Shown here: positions 55,667 through 63,708 of the stretch, in pieces
Layout: every line of letters starts with the position of its first letter
Position numbering within the stretch: the stretch's first letter is position 1
Assembly (NCBI GenBank): GCA_963678085.1
Contig: OY782680.1
Location: 3,442,732 to 3,506,731 of the forward strand
Source of the DNA: Aliishimia sp963678085
GTDB lineage: Bacteria > Pseudomonadota > Alphaproteobacteria > Rhodobacterales > Rhodobacteraceae
DNA: 64,000 bases
Direction of reading: 5' to 3'
The notes under the pieces: generated by a model
Told to the model about the DNA's origin: nothing
The model's input: the letters and a program-made list of their open reading frames with translations, nothing else
The model's database searches: none
Position numbers and translations under genes: made by a program

Positions 55667-55767
55667 CCTACTTTTCTCCTTACATATCAATAACTTTGCC
55701 AGCTTGACGGTGGCTTGACGATGGACTGGGTATCCATGTGCCCAGACATTGATGACGGGAGAGTAGT

Positions 55768-56826
55768 ATGTTTGGTTTTCTAAACGGCGGCATGAACGGT
55801 GGAATGAATGGCGGAATGAACGGCGGAATGAACGGGGGCATGAATGGCGGAATGAACGGGGGCATGAATGGGGGAATGAATGGGGGGATGAGCGGCGGCC
55901 CGGCCTCCTCCCCAGGTGGCGGAAATGGGGGCGGAACCCTGCCCTTTGATGGTATTCTCCCCCTTGAAAGGTTTGACGCGGCCCATCTGCCCCACGGGAT
56001 GCATTTTCCAAAATCCGGTTGGACGCCTGATTTGCGAGCCCAGCTGATCCTTGGTGAATTTGGCGGCACGAACTGGCGCCAATGTGACGAGGCCGCAACG
56101 GACCAAGGCGAGGTTTGGCAACATGTTGACGGATTTAAGATTGCACCGCCGTCGTTGGATCACCTTGACAACATTGAGGCCGAACTTTCGCACCTTATCG
56201 AAAAGCGGGCGTTTGAACGCAATGGTGCCCGTATGGCCGAAATCGCTCATCAAGCAGATCATTCAATGGATTATTGGATGAACCTTTTGTCACTTACCAC
56301 AAGCAACAAACCTGCGACGATGACATTGATGGCGTCCGGTTTCGCCATTGGTCAGATGGTGGGGATGTATTTCAAGGACTTCTTTGCCCGAGCCCGTCCA
56401 GCGCATGTTTTCCCGGCCTTGATGACGGTCTTGCCAACGCCAAACCACCCAAGCTTTCCATCAAACCACGCCTTGCAAAATGAACTTGTCGGTTTACTCA
56501 TCATGCGCTGCCTGCCCAATGAGCTAAAGGTGTGCTATGGCGATGCAATACGCTCAATGGCATATCGTATTGGTGAAAATCGCGAAATTGCAGGCCTGCA
56601 CTTTACCCAAGATTCAGATGCCGGGCGTGATGTTGCGCATTGGTTGAATGACAATTTCATTGGTAATCTTGATACGGTGCAATCCGTTGTCGCTCAGGCC
56701 CAGGATGAATGGGAGGCTTGTGGACAGATGGAAGCGCAGAACCTGCCATTTCTAAATGCAATTATGCCAGGCCACATGTTGACTGGCTCAGGCGCTGCCC
56801 CTGCCGAGCAAGAGATGGAGGCTTAA
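55768..56826 (+). CDS. PAP2/vanadium-haloperoxidase superfamily protein with NGGM repeats
   Basis: The 352-residue protein starts MFGFL, then nine NGGM repeats (residues 6-41) and a Gly/Ser linker. The catalytic domain shows the three PAP2/haloperoxidase motifs: Lys203 and Arg210-Pro211 in FKDFFARARPAHVFP, Ser-Asn-His234 in SFPSNHALQNE, and Arg272-x5-His278 in NREIAGLHFTQDSDAG, so the phosphate/vanadate pocket is complete. The NREIAGLH form replaces the usual Ser-Arg. There is no signal peptide or membrane helix, which favours a soluble acid phosphatase or haloperoxidase over a lipid phosphatase. It is followed after one base by the papain-like gene. Confidence 0.78.
   Translation: MFGFLNGGMNGGMNGGMNGGMNGGMNGGMNGGMNGGMNGGMSGGPASSPGGGNGGGTLPFDGILPLERFDAAHLPHGMHFPKSGWTPDLRAQLILGEFGGTNWRQCDEAATDQGEVWQHVDGFKIAPPSLDHLDNIEAELSHLIEKRAFERNGARMAEIAHQADHSMDYWMNLLSLTTSNKPATMTLMASGFAIGQMVGMYFKDFFARARPAHVFPALMTVLPTPNHPSFPSNHALQNELVGLLIMRCLPNELKVCYGDAIRSMAYRIGENREIAGLHFTQDSDAGRDVAHWLNDNFIGNLDTVQSVVAQAQDEWEACGQMEAQNLPFLNAIMPGHMLTGSGAAPAEQEMEA
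55783..55890 (+). repeat. nine in-frame 12-bp tandem repeats encoding NGGM
   Basis: Nine units of the form AAYGGNGGNATG encode (NGGM)9. Units differ only at third positions, mainly GGC/GGT/GGG and AAC/AAT. Copy changes would keep the reading frame and alter only tail length. Confidence 0.9.
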
Positions 56827-56827
56827 G

Positions 56828-57805
56828 ATGGTCGTATCTTTTGGCAGCCGGGCCCCCAGCAAGAAAACCGCCAATGACCTGCGCAAGTCCCGAGCCGCGC
56901 GGTCTTTACATCAACCCGCCACAACGAAAAGATCTGCCAGGAAGCTTCCAACCCAGCCCATTAGGCTTGATGCTCAAATTGCCCATCACTGGCCTGTCCG
57001 AGATCAGTTTGGCCGTGGGACTTGTGTCGCCTTTGCCACATTAGCTGCAGTCGAATTGGTGCGGGCGCGTCAGACGGACATGCCCCCGGAGCGTCTCTCG
57101 GAGCAGTTTTTTCATCACATCATGCTGGAACAGCATCCCTTAAGCAAAGACGTCGCTGCCGAAGTGCCCGTGGGGGGAGTTTTGCTGCATCAGGCTTGGT
57201 TGGCGCTGACCCATAGCGGCGTCGTTGGAGCTGAGCACGCCCCGTACAAACCTGCACGTTTCGATAACACAGAAAGTGCTAGACCTGAGTCTTCAAGTGA
57301 TGTGATCGCTCGGGCCGGGCAGAACAAGATTGCGCCCAAGGCTTACGGAACCATTGGCGCGCCAACGGAGATGGATGACCAACATGTTGAAAAGATCACG
57401 CCAGGTGCGCAGACCGAATTAACCATCCTCGGTTTTTTGCAAGCCGGCCTGCCTGTTGCCCTGGGTGTGCCGCTGTTCCAGCACCCCAGCGGCCTAAGCA
57501 ATTGGACATTGCCCTCAGCGATGCGTAGCGGTGTTGTGCCATGCCCCGAAGATGAAGGCGCGCCGGTATTGGACGGCCCGCGCGATGATGGGCATGTTGT
57601 TTGTATCACGGGCTTCATTCCAGACCCGCAGGAACCTTTGGGCGGGTGGTTTGTGTTCCGTAACAGCTGGGGGCTCGACTTTGCCTCACATGCGACGATC
57701 CCAACAGACGAGACGAGTATCCAGACACGGGGCTATGGCATGTTGTCCGCCACACATATCAACGCCTATTGTTGGGAATATCTTGTCCCCGGCGCCCCAT
57801 CGTGA
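56828..57805 (+). CDS. papain-family (C1) cysteine peptidase
   Basis: The 325-residue protein has a basic 45-residue N-terminal region (15 Lys/Arg) and then a C1 peptidase domain. The oxyanion Gln60 and catalytic Cys66 are in VRDQFGRGTCVAFATLAAVE, the catalytic His256 in DDGHVVCITGF, and Asn279 in WFVFRNSWG. All four key residues are present in the right order. No signal peptide or inhibitory propeptide is visible, so a cytoplasmic or unconventional role is likely. It is translationally linked to the haloperoxidase-like gene. It could process the same small protein as the V8-like protease; that is inference. Confidence 0.83.
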   Translation: MVVSFGSRAPSKKTANDLRKSRAARSLHQPATTKRSARKLPTQPIRLDAQIAHHWPVRDQFGRGTCVAFATLAAVELVRARQTDMPPERLSEQFFHHIMLEQHPLSKDVAAEVPVGGVLLHQAWLALTHSGVVGAEHAPYKPARFDNTESARPESSSDVIARAGQNKIAPKAYGTIGAPTEMDDQHVEKITPGAQTELTILGFLQAGLPVALGVPLFQHPSGLSNWTLPSAMRSGVVPCPEDEGAPVLDGPRDDGHVVCITGFIPDPQEPLGGWFVFRNSWGLDFASHATIPTDETSIQTRGYGMLSATHINAYCWEYLVPGAPS

Positions 57806-57923
57806 CGCGATTACGCTGAGTGCTAAATCCAACGCTTTCAAGAACTATTTGGATTTGGCGCAATGCCAGCAGTGTCTGAGGCTCTGGGCACATAGCCAGA
57901 ATTTGACGTGTAGAGTTTTGCAC

Positions 57924-59216
57924 TTAAACAATCACATCGATAGCGTCTTGATGCCTCACATCAAAAACGCGCTTATATCGCGCAATTTCAGCCTCTGGCC
58001 CCATCGCCTTATTCGGGTTATCGGACAGTTTAACCGTCGGGTGGCCATCGGCTGCCAGCGCTTTGCACACCAAACTGAACGGCGCCAAACCATCTGCTTC
58101 GGTCAGCCCGCGAAAGTCATTTGTGAGCAAAGTCCCCCAGCCAAAAGACACCCGAACACGTCCTTTGAACTGGGTGTGCAGCTGCCGGATTTTGTCTACA
58201 TCGAGCCCATCAGAGAAGATAATCAGCTTTTCGCACGGGTCTTCTCCATGGGCTTTCCACCAGGAAATCGCACGCTCGGCACCCGTTGCAGGATCACCGC
58301 TGTCGATGCGAATACCCGTCCAGCCCGCCAGCCACTCCGGCGCGTTTCGCAAGAATCCCTCGGTGCCATAAGTGTCGGGCAAAATGATCCGCAGATTGCC
58401 GTCATGCTCGTCTTGCCAGTCTCTCAGGACGTCATAGGGTGCGCGCGCCAACGCGGCATCATCACGTGCGAGCGCCGAGTAGACCATCGGCAATTCATGC
58501 GCATTGGTTCCGATCGCTTCAAGATCGCGATTCTTTGCAATCAGGCAATTAGATGTCCCCACAAAGGCGTGCCCGAGCCCCTCGGTCATGGCCTGCACAG
58601 CCCAATCTTGCCACAAAAACGAGTGCCGCCGCCGCGTGCCAAAATCGGCCACGCGTAAATCGTCAAGCCCCCTCAAAGCCTCGATTTTTTCCCAGAGCTT
58701 TGTCATCGCGCGGGCGTAAAGAACTTGCAGCTCGAACTTGCCCAATGCATTCACAACCGCGCGCGACCGCAGCTCCATTAGCACGGATAAGGCAGGAATT
58801 TCCCAAAGCATCACCTCGGGCCAGGTTCCCTCAAAGGTCAATTCATATTGATCGCCAACCTTTTCAAGATGATAGGCGGGCAGTCGCAGCGCTTCGAACC
58901 AGTCCATAAAAGCTGGGGTGAACATCTGGCGTTTACCATAAAACGTATTGCCCCGCATCCATGTGCTTTCGCCTCGCGACAGGGACAAAGAGCGAATGTG
59001 ATCCAATTGTTCGCGCAGCTCGCCCTCGTCGATCAGGCGCGCAAGGGGCACATTTTGGGATCGGTTGATAAGCGAAAATGTCACAACCGTGTCTGGTTTG
59101 TTACGAAAAACCGACTGGCACATCAGCAGCTTATAAAAATCCGTGTCGATCAATGATCGCACAATCGGGTCAATCTTCCACTTGTGGTTCCAAACGCGCG
59201 TGGCAATATCCACCAT
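57924..59216 (-). CDS. pncB: nicotinate phosphoribosyltransferase
   Basis: The 430-residue enzyme makes nicotinate mononucleotide from nicotinate and PRPP in NAD salvage. Family landmarks are DIATRVWNHKWKIDPIVRSL, LIDTDFYKLLMCQ, DFGTRRRHSFLWQ (PRPP site), VGTSNCLIAK, GTNAHELPMVYSAL and GWTGIRIDSGDP. The start at 59216 is chosen because alphaproteobacterial PncB proteins begin MVDIATR; AGAGG lies just upstream, and other ATGs lie 4 and 8 codons earlier. It converges with the papain gene and diverges from the chemoreceptor gene. Confidence 0.93.
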   Translation of the reverse strand: MVDIATRVWNHKWKIDPIVRSLIDTDFYKLLMCQSVFRNKPDTVVTFSLINRSQNVPLARLIDEGELREQLDHIRSLSLSRGESTWMRGNTFYGKRQMFTPAFMDWFEALRLPAYHLEKVGDQYELTFEGTWPEVMLWEIPALSVLMELRSRAVVNALGKFELQVLYARAMTKLWEKIEALRGLDDLRVADFGTRRRHSFLWQDWAVQAMTEGLGHAFVGTSNCLIAKNRDLEAIGTNAHELPMVYSALARDDAALARAPYDVLRDWQDEHDGNLRIILPDTYGTEGFLRNAPEWLAGWTGIRIDSGDPATGAERAISWWKAHGEDPCEKLIIFSDGLDVDKIRQLHTQFKGRVRVSFGWGTLLTNDFRGLTEADGLAPFSLVCKALAADGHPTVKLSDNPNKAMGPEAEIARYKRVFDVRHQDAIDVIV

Positions 59217-59489
59217 GCCTCTCTCCATGTAATGCTGCATCTTTGTGCAGCAAGTTCGAATGAGATTGCAAGGGTGGCAGGTGCCGCCACTGTGCGAAAC
59301 CCCTTAATTTGTAGCGGATTGCCGCGTTGAGTTCAGATTTACCGGCCACGGGCGAAATTTTGGTTAAAAGCGTAGAATTTCGAGAGATGTTAAGTGAAGA
59401 GAAAGACTCTTGGCTTAGGCAGATAGGCGTTGCCCCCTGTGAAGGCTGCTAAGCGGGGGGGTCGTTTCTAAGCCCGAAGAGGTTATTTT

Positions 59490-62018
59490 ATGTCGAAATT
59501 GAACCTAAATAGTGTTTTCATCAAAATTTTGGCGATTTGTATTGTTGGCGTCAGCGTCCTGTTTGCGGTCAGGGAAACCATGTCCTTTCGGGACACCCAG
59601 GACAAGGCAGTTAGCCAGATGGCCGCGAAATCAAAGGCGGTCGGGCAGCTTATCGCAGCGCAAATTGGCGGTTCGGTCAAGTTCGGGAACACTGCGGCGA
59701 TTGAAGAAATTCTTGCCGGCGTTGCGCAGACATCCCCTAATCAATTTGTGGGCGCTGTAGTTTTCGATATGGCTGGATCTCCTATGGTAGGTGATGCGGA
59801 CATGTTGCCCCAGGAAGCTCTATCTCTAGTACCAGAAGTGCGCGACAGCAATGTCGCAACATATCTCAGTGATGGCCTGGTTACGATTAAGCCCATCACA
59901 TTCGGTGGTGAGGAGAGCGTCGTAGGGGTCATAGTTTCGGTATGGACAGCGGATAGCGTTATCGCCCAAGCCTATGCCGCTTGGCAAAAGACGATCAGTG
60001 TCGTGTCGCTCATCGGGGCGGTCGTGATGGCAGCGCTGTGCGCCATTGTTTACATGGCTGTCTCACGTCCATTGACACGACTAGAGCGCGCGGTCTCAGA
60101 TGTCGCCGTTGGAAAATATGACATAGATATTCCTCACAAAACCCGCGGCGATGAGGTCGGGAAAATCGCAGCTCGACTAGAGGAATTCCGAATTGATCTG
60201 AGCAAAAGTGAAGAAATCGCCAAAGATAGCGCCTTTAAAAGCGCGGCTTTCGAAGGCTCGTCAGCACCGCTTATGGTTGTTGATACTGATTTTCGGGTCA
60301 TATTCTGCAACGCGACTTGTGTTGAGTTATTTGAGGATGTCCAGCATGAGATTTCAAGCCTATGGCCGGGGTTGAATCCGCTGGATCCGATCGGCGCATC
60401 TCTTTCCCAAATGACAACTCTTAGACAGACGCTCAAAGATATAAATACTCAGGGAAAAAGCGCGCTGCCGATGTCGATAAATTGCCCAATTGGCGAGAAA
60501 AACATCCGGATTAAATTAAATGCTGCCACAGACAGTGATGGTAACATGAATGGCGCAGTTATCGAGTGGAGCGACCGGTCTGAAGCCACCAGAAACGCGG
60601 CCATGCTCGATGGCATTGATCAAGCGATGATGCGGGCAGAATTCTCAACGGCTGGGCAGATCATATATGCGAATGACAAATTTTTATCTTCCCTCGCATT
60701 GCCATCTGTGGAAACGAATAAGACCTTTCACGATCTTTTGGACGAAACGCGATCTGAGGTAGGAAATCCACTTTCTTCAGAGAGCGCCACGGGTAAGTTT
60801 ATTTTCACCAATAACGATCAGCAAAAAACATGCGTAGCGGAGGCGAGTTTTGTCGCCTTGCTGGGCGCTGATGGAACGACTGAAAAGGTCCTATTTGTAG
60901 GTCGGGACGTCACGGTTTCAGAAAAGCAAAAAGAGTTAGCAGAGCAGGCTAAGCGCAAAACCGACGAAGAGCAGCAGCAAGTCGTCGAGTATCTGGGCGA
61001 TGCGCTGCAAAAACTTTCGCAAGGAAAACTCGACGTCAAGATTAACGAGCCATTTGCATCCTCCTATGAACAATTACGCGCGGACTTTAACACAACTGTC
61101 ATCTCACTACGGGACGCGGTCGGAAATGTGGCGGAAAATGCTGACTCTATCCGCAGCGAAATCGGCGAGATTGCAAGCGCCGCGGATGATTTGTCGCGCC
61201 GGACCGAACGTCAAGCTGCAACCTTAGAAGAAACCGCGACCGCACTTGATCAATTGACAACCTCCGTACGGTCAGCCGCCGAAGGTGCTGAAGGCGCCAG
61301 CGAGAAAGCGCGTTCAGCACAAGTTAGTGCTCAAGAAGGCGGCGAAGTTGCAAGAGAAGCTGTTGGCGCGATGGACGGTATCAAAACTTCATCACAGGAA
61401 ATTTCAAAAATTACAAGCGTGATTGATGATATTGCATTTCAAACAAATCTGCTCGCTCTAAACGCCGGTGTCGAAGCCGCAAGAGCCGGTGAGGCCGGCC
61501 GCGGCTTCGCAGTGGTGGCAACAGAGGTTCGCGCATTAGCACAGCGCTCCTCTGATGCAGCACGAGAAATAAACGCACTCATTTCGGCGAGTGAAGAACA
61601 AGTTCGCGCCGGGGTGGATTTGGTTGACAAAACAGGGGCCGCTCTGTCAACGATTGTAGGGTCTATCTCCGAAATTTCCGATTTGATTTCGAATATTGCT
61701 GTATCAGCAAAAGAACAATCGTCAGGGCTGCAAGAGGTAAACTCGTCGGTAAATGAGCTAGACCAAGTGACCCAACAAAACGCCGCAATGTTCGAAGAAA
61801 CAACTGCAGCAAGCCATGCATTGACCAATAGTACCAATGCGCTTGTTGCAGCAATATCTCAGTTCGAGATTAGTTCAACCCGACGGAAAGCCCACCAGGA
61901 CAAACAAAGGGATCACGTGGAAGGCCACATCAATGTAGTCGTCGGAGGAAAAGCCGGCAGCCATGAAAGCTTAAACGACATACACGGAAACGAGGACGAG
62001 CGTTGGGAAGACTTCTAG
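59490..62018 (+). CDS. methyl-accepting chemotaxis protein with PAS-like domains
   Basis: The 842-residue receptor has a first membrane segment at about 10-27 (FIKILAICIVGVSVLFAV), a periplasmic domain of about 135 residues, a second segment at about 168-188 and a HAMP domain after it. Two PAS-like regions follow (starting near APLMVVDTDFRVIFCN and MMRAEFSTAGQIIYAN), then a second HAMP-like stretch and the signalling domain. The hairpin tip IAFQTNLLALNAGVEAARAG is intact. The C-terminus RWEDF fits the xWxxF pentapeptide that tethers CheR/CheB in high-abundance receptors. The ligand is unknown. No other che gene is in the window. Confidence 0.92.
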   Translation: MSKLNLNSVFIKILAICIVGVSVLFAVRETMSFRDTQDKAVSQMAAKSKAVGQLIAAQIGGSVKFGNTAAIEEILAGVAQTSPNQFVGAVVFDMAGSPMVGDADMLPQEALSLVPEVRDSNVATYLSDGLVTIKPITFGGEESVVGVIVSVWTADSVIAQAYAAWQKTISVVSLIGAVVMAALCAIVYMAVSRPLTRLERAVSDVAVGKYDIDIPHKTRGDEVGKIAARLEEFRIDLSKSEEIAKDSAFKSAAFEGSSAPLMVVDTDFRVIFCNATCVELFEDVQHEISSLWPGLNPLDPIGASLSQMTTLRQTLKDINTQGKSALPMSINCPIGEKNIRIKLNAATDSDGNMNGAVIEWSDRSEATRNAAMLDGIDQAMMRAEFSTAGQIIYANDKFLSSLALPSVETNKTFHDLLDETRSEVGNPLSSESATGKFIFTNNDQQKTCVAEASFVALLGADGTTEKVLFVGRDVTVSEKQKELAEQAKRKTDEEQQQVVEYLGDALQKLSQGKLDVKINEPFASSYEQLRADFNTTVISLRDAVGNVAENADSIRSEIGEIASAADDLSRRTERQAATLEETATALDQLTTSVRSAAEGAEGASEKARSAQVSAQEGGEVAREAVGAMDGIKTSSQEISKITSVIDDIAFQTNLLALNAGVEAARAGEAGRGFAVVATEVRALAQRSSDAAREINALISASEEQVRAGVDLVDKTGAALSTIVGSISEISDLISNIAVSAKEQSSGLQEVNSSVNELDQVTQQNAAMFEETTAASHALTNSTNALVAAISQFEISSTRRKAHQDKQRDHVEGHINVVVGGKAGSHESLNDIHGNEDERWEDF

Positions 62019-62147
62019 TACCTTTTTCAAAGCAGTGAGAATTAAATTTAGTGCGGGTTCTTATCGGCAAAGCACCTGTTTCGATCTGACACGCATGTCT
62101 AAACCGCCCGTTGTTGCCGCAGACCCAGAGGTCAGGATACCAGGTTA

Positions 62148-62370
62148 TGGGAAAGGCGAAGAACAGAACACGTTACCCAGAGGAACTCCGCGCCAGAGCG
62201 GTGCGGATGGTTTTTGGATCACGAGACAGAATATGCAAGCGGAGCGGCAGCGATATTGTCGATTTCTCAGAAGGTTGGATCCGGCAGAGACAGCTCGCGC
62301 ATTCGGGCAAGCAGCATGAGACGGATATCGGCAAGCGAGACGCCCGGCGTTTGGACAGAGAACAGGAGAC
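62148..62370 (+). pseudogene. IS3-family orfA remnant with two frameshifts
   Basis: The frame starting MGKAKNRTRYPEELRARAVR matches the start of IS3-family OrfA (helix-turn-helix) proteins. The homology then jumps to another frame (DHETEYASGAAAILSISQKV) and back (HETDIGKRDARRLDREQETV). It stops exactly where the 66-nt element at 62373 begins. The catalytic orfB is absent. It is therefore a decayed, interrupted insertion sequence. Confidence 0.75.
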
Positions 62371-62372
62371 TG

Positions 62373-62438
62373 TCAGATATTTTGTGCCCTGACGCGCTTG
62401 ATTACGCCATTGGGAAGCGGTCTTCGAACATGATTGCC
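62373..62438. repeat. dispersed 66-nt element, copy B
   Basis: The first 18 bases and an 11-base internal block (GAAGCGGTCTT) are identical to copy A at 36551-36615. It begins at the break point of the orfA remnant, preceded by TG (TGTCAGATATTTTGTGCCCT), which looks like a terminal inverted repeat of an insertion element. Confidence 0.65.
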
Positions 62439-62775
62439 AGCTAGCTGGCTTTTCAAGGCATGCCATTCGCGCACGGAACGCTTCCACTCCTGTGATGTAG
62501 CATTGGGCGCGAGATAGATCAATTTCGCTGCGACCTCATCCATTGCCTGACAGGGTATCGCGCAGCAATGTCCCGAGAAGGGCTGGGAAAATGGCCCCTT
62601 GTCCTGACGGCGCGGCGGATTTTCGAGTTCAGTTGAATTAATCGCGATGTGATCTGACACATGGGCGCGCCTCCCTAACATCATGCGAGAGGAGATAGAT
62701 TGATCTTTGGAGTGTTTGTCTAAACGTCCACAAACTTGGCCCAAACACCGCGGTCGCGCGATAGCCCATGGGCGC
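62439..62775. other. non-coding or decayed stretch
   Basis: I find no supported gene in these 337 bp. A minus-strand open frame covers part of it but has no ribosome-binding site and runs into the repeat element. It probably contains the rest of the decayed insertion plus the downstream region of the kinase gene. Confidence 0.45.
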
Positions 62776-63708
62776 TTAGTGCTTGAGATAGGTGGTCACT
62801 AATTCTTCGGCCTGTCCAATGAACCGGGCGTTTCGTTCGCCTGTCTTGTCCTCCTTGGTGCGGGTGATATTCCAGCCAACATAAGTCACGGCCCTGAGTG
62901 CAAGGAACAGGTCGAGGGTACTCACATCCAGTGGGCGTTCTGTGTGATAGCCTGAAATCAAAGCGGATTTCAGGGTTTCAAAGTCGGGCAAGGTTCGGTT
63001 CTTCAGCAGGGCTGTCGCGATCTCGAAAAGTCGAAACCCAAACCCGCCGTCGTCAAAATCGATGAAATGAAGGTGGGAGCCCTGTACCATCACATTGCCC
63101 GGCACTAGGTCGGCATGGATCAATCCGTAGTCCAGTGACGGGGCAAGGGTGTCAAGATCGCTTCGGGCTTTTGTGCGAAATGCGAGGAAGAGCTCTCGCT
63201 GCTGGGCCGTGAGGGCGGGGTTGTCCCAGAAGCGATCCCAGAGCGGTGCACTCCCCACCAGCCCGTTGGCATCCCAGGCTGGTCGCGCGCTTTTTGCAGC
63301 CCCCGGCCACGCATCGCTTGCTGTGTGCAGCTTTGCCATGTCGCGGCCCAAAGTGCCAAAAATCTGCACGCGTGCAGCCTTGTCCATTTCGGGTAATGCG
63401 ATGTCGAGCGTGCCGCCCTTCAGCCAGCCGAGTACATCGACCTGAATGCCATCCACGATCTGGAGGTGCGATCCGCTCAAGCTCATCCGGGGCGTCGGCA
63501 CTGATAAGCCAGATCGCGCGACCCATGCCATCCAGTCAAGCTCCGCTGCCAATTCTGCGTCGGTCCGATATCCGATGCGGTGTAGTCGCAGTGCAAATTG
63601 ACCCGTAGGGTGATCCAGACGATAGACGCTGTTTTCGCGTGCGGCGATCAACGTGACCTCTGCGCCCTCCAATCCCCAAAGGGGAAGGGCTTTCTCGGCC
63701 GTCGTCAT
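62776..63708 (-). CDS. APH-family small-molecule kinase (hydroxylysine-kinase-like)
   Basis: The 310-residue protein has the aminoglycoside-phosphotransferase/choline-kinase fold: a nucleotide lobe with ENSVYRLDHPTGQFALRLHR, the catalytic loop LIHADLVPGNVMVQG and the metal-binding HFIDFDDGGFG. It would phosphorylate an alcohol on an amine or amino-acid substrate. It overlaps by four bases the preceding class III aminotransferase-family gene. In animals, 5-hydroxylysine kinase pairs with a phospho-lyase of that family, and bacterial APH-aminotransferase pairs or fusions are known. So hydroxylysine or ethanolamine phosphate metabolism is possible. Homoserine kinase-like activity is an alternative. 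Confidence 0.8.
   Translation of the reverse strand: MTTAEKALPLWGLEGAEVTLIAARENSVYRLDHPTGQFALRLHRIGYRTDAELAAELDWMAWVARSGLSVPTPRMSLSGSHLQIVDGIQVDVLGWLKGGTLDIALPEMDKAARVQIFGTLGRDMAKLHTASDAWPGAAKSARPAWDANGLVGSAPLWDRFWDNPALTAQQRELFLAFRTKARSDLDTLAPSLDYGLIHADLVPGNVMVQGSHLHFIDFDDGGFGFRLFEIATALLKNRTLPDFETLKSALISGYHTERPLDVSTLDLFLALRAVTYVGWNITRTKEDKTGERNARFIGQAEELVTTYLKH

Noticed and set aside
55680..56069. Minus-strand frames rich in PFIPPF or HSFHRS repeats
   Set aside because: They are translations of the complement of the NGGM-encoding tandem repeat and reflect only its periodicity.
62373..62744. 123-codon minus-strand frame as a gene
   Set aside because: It ends inside the dispersed element, has no ribosome-binding site and matches nothing I recognise.
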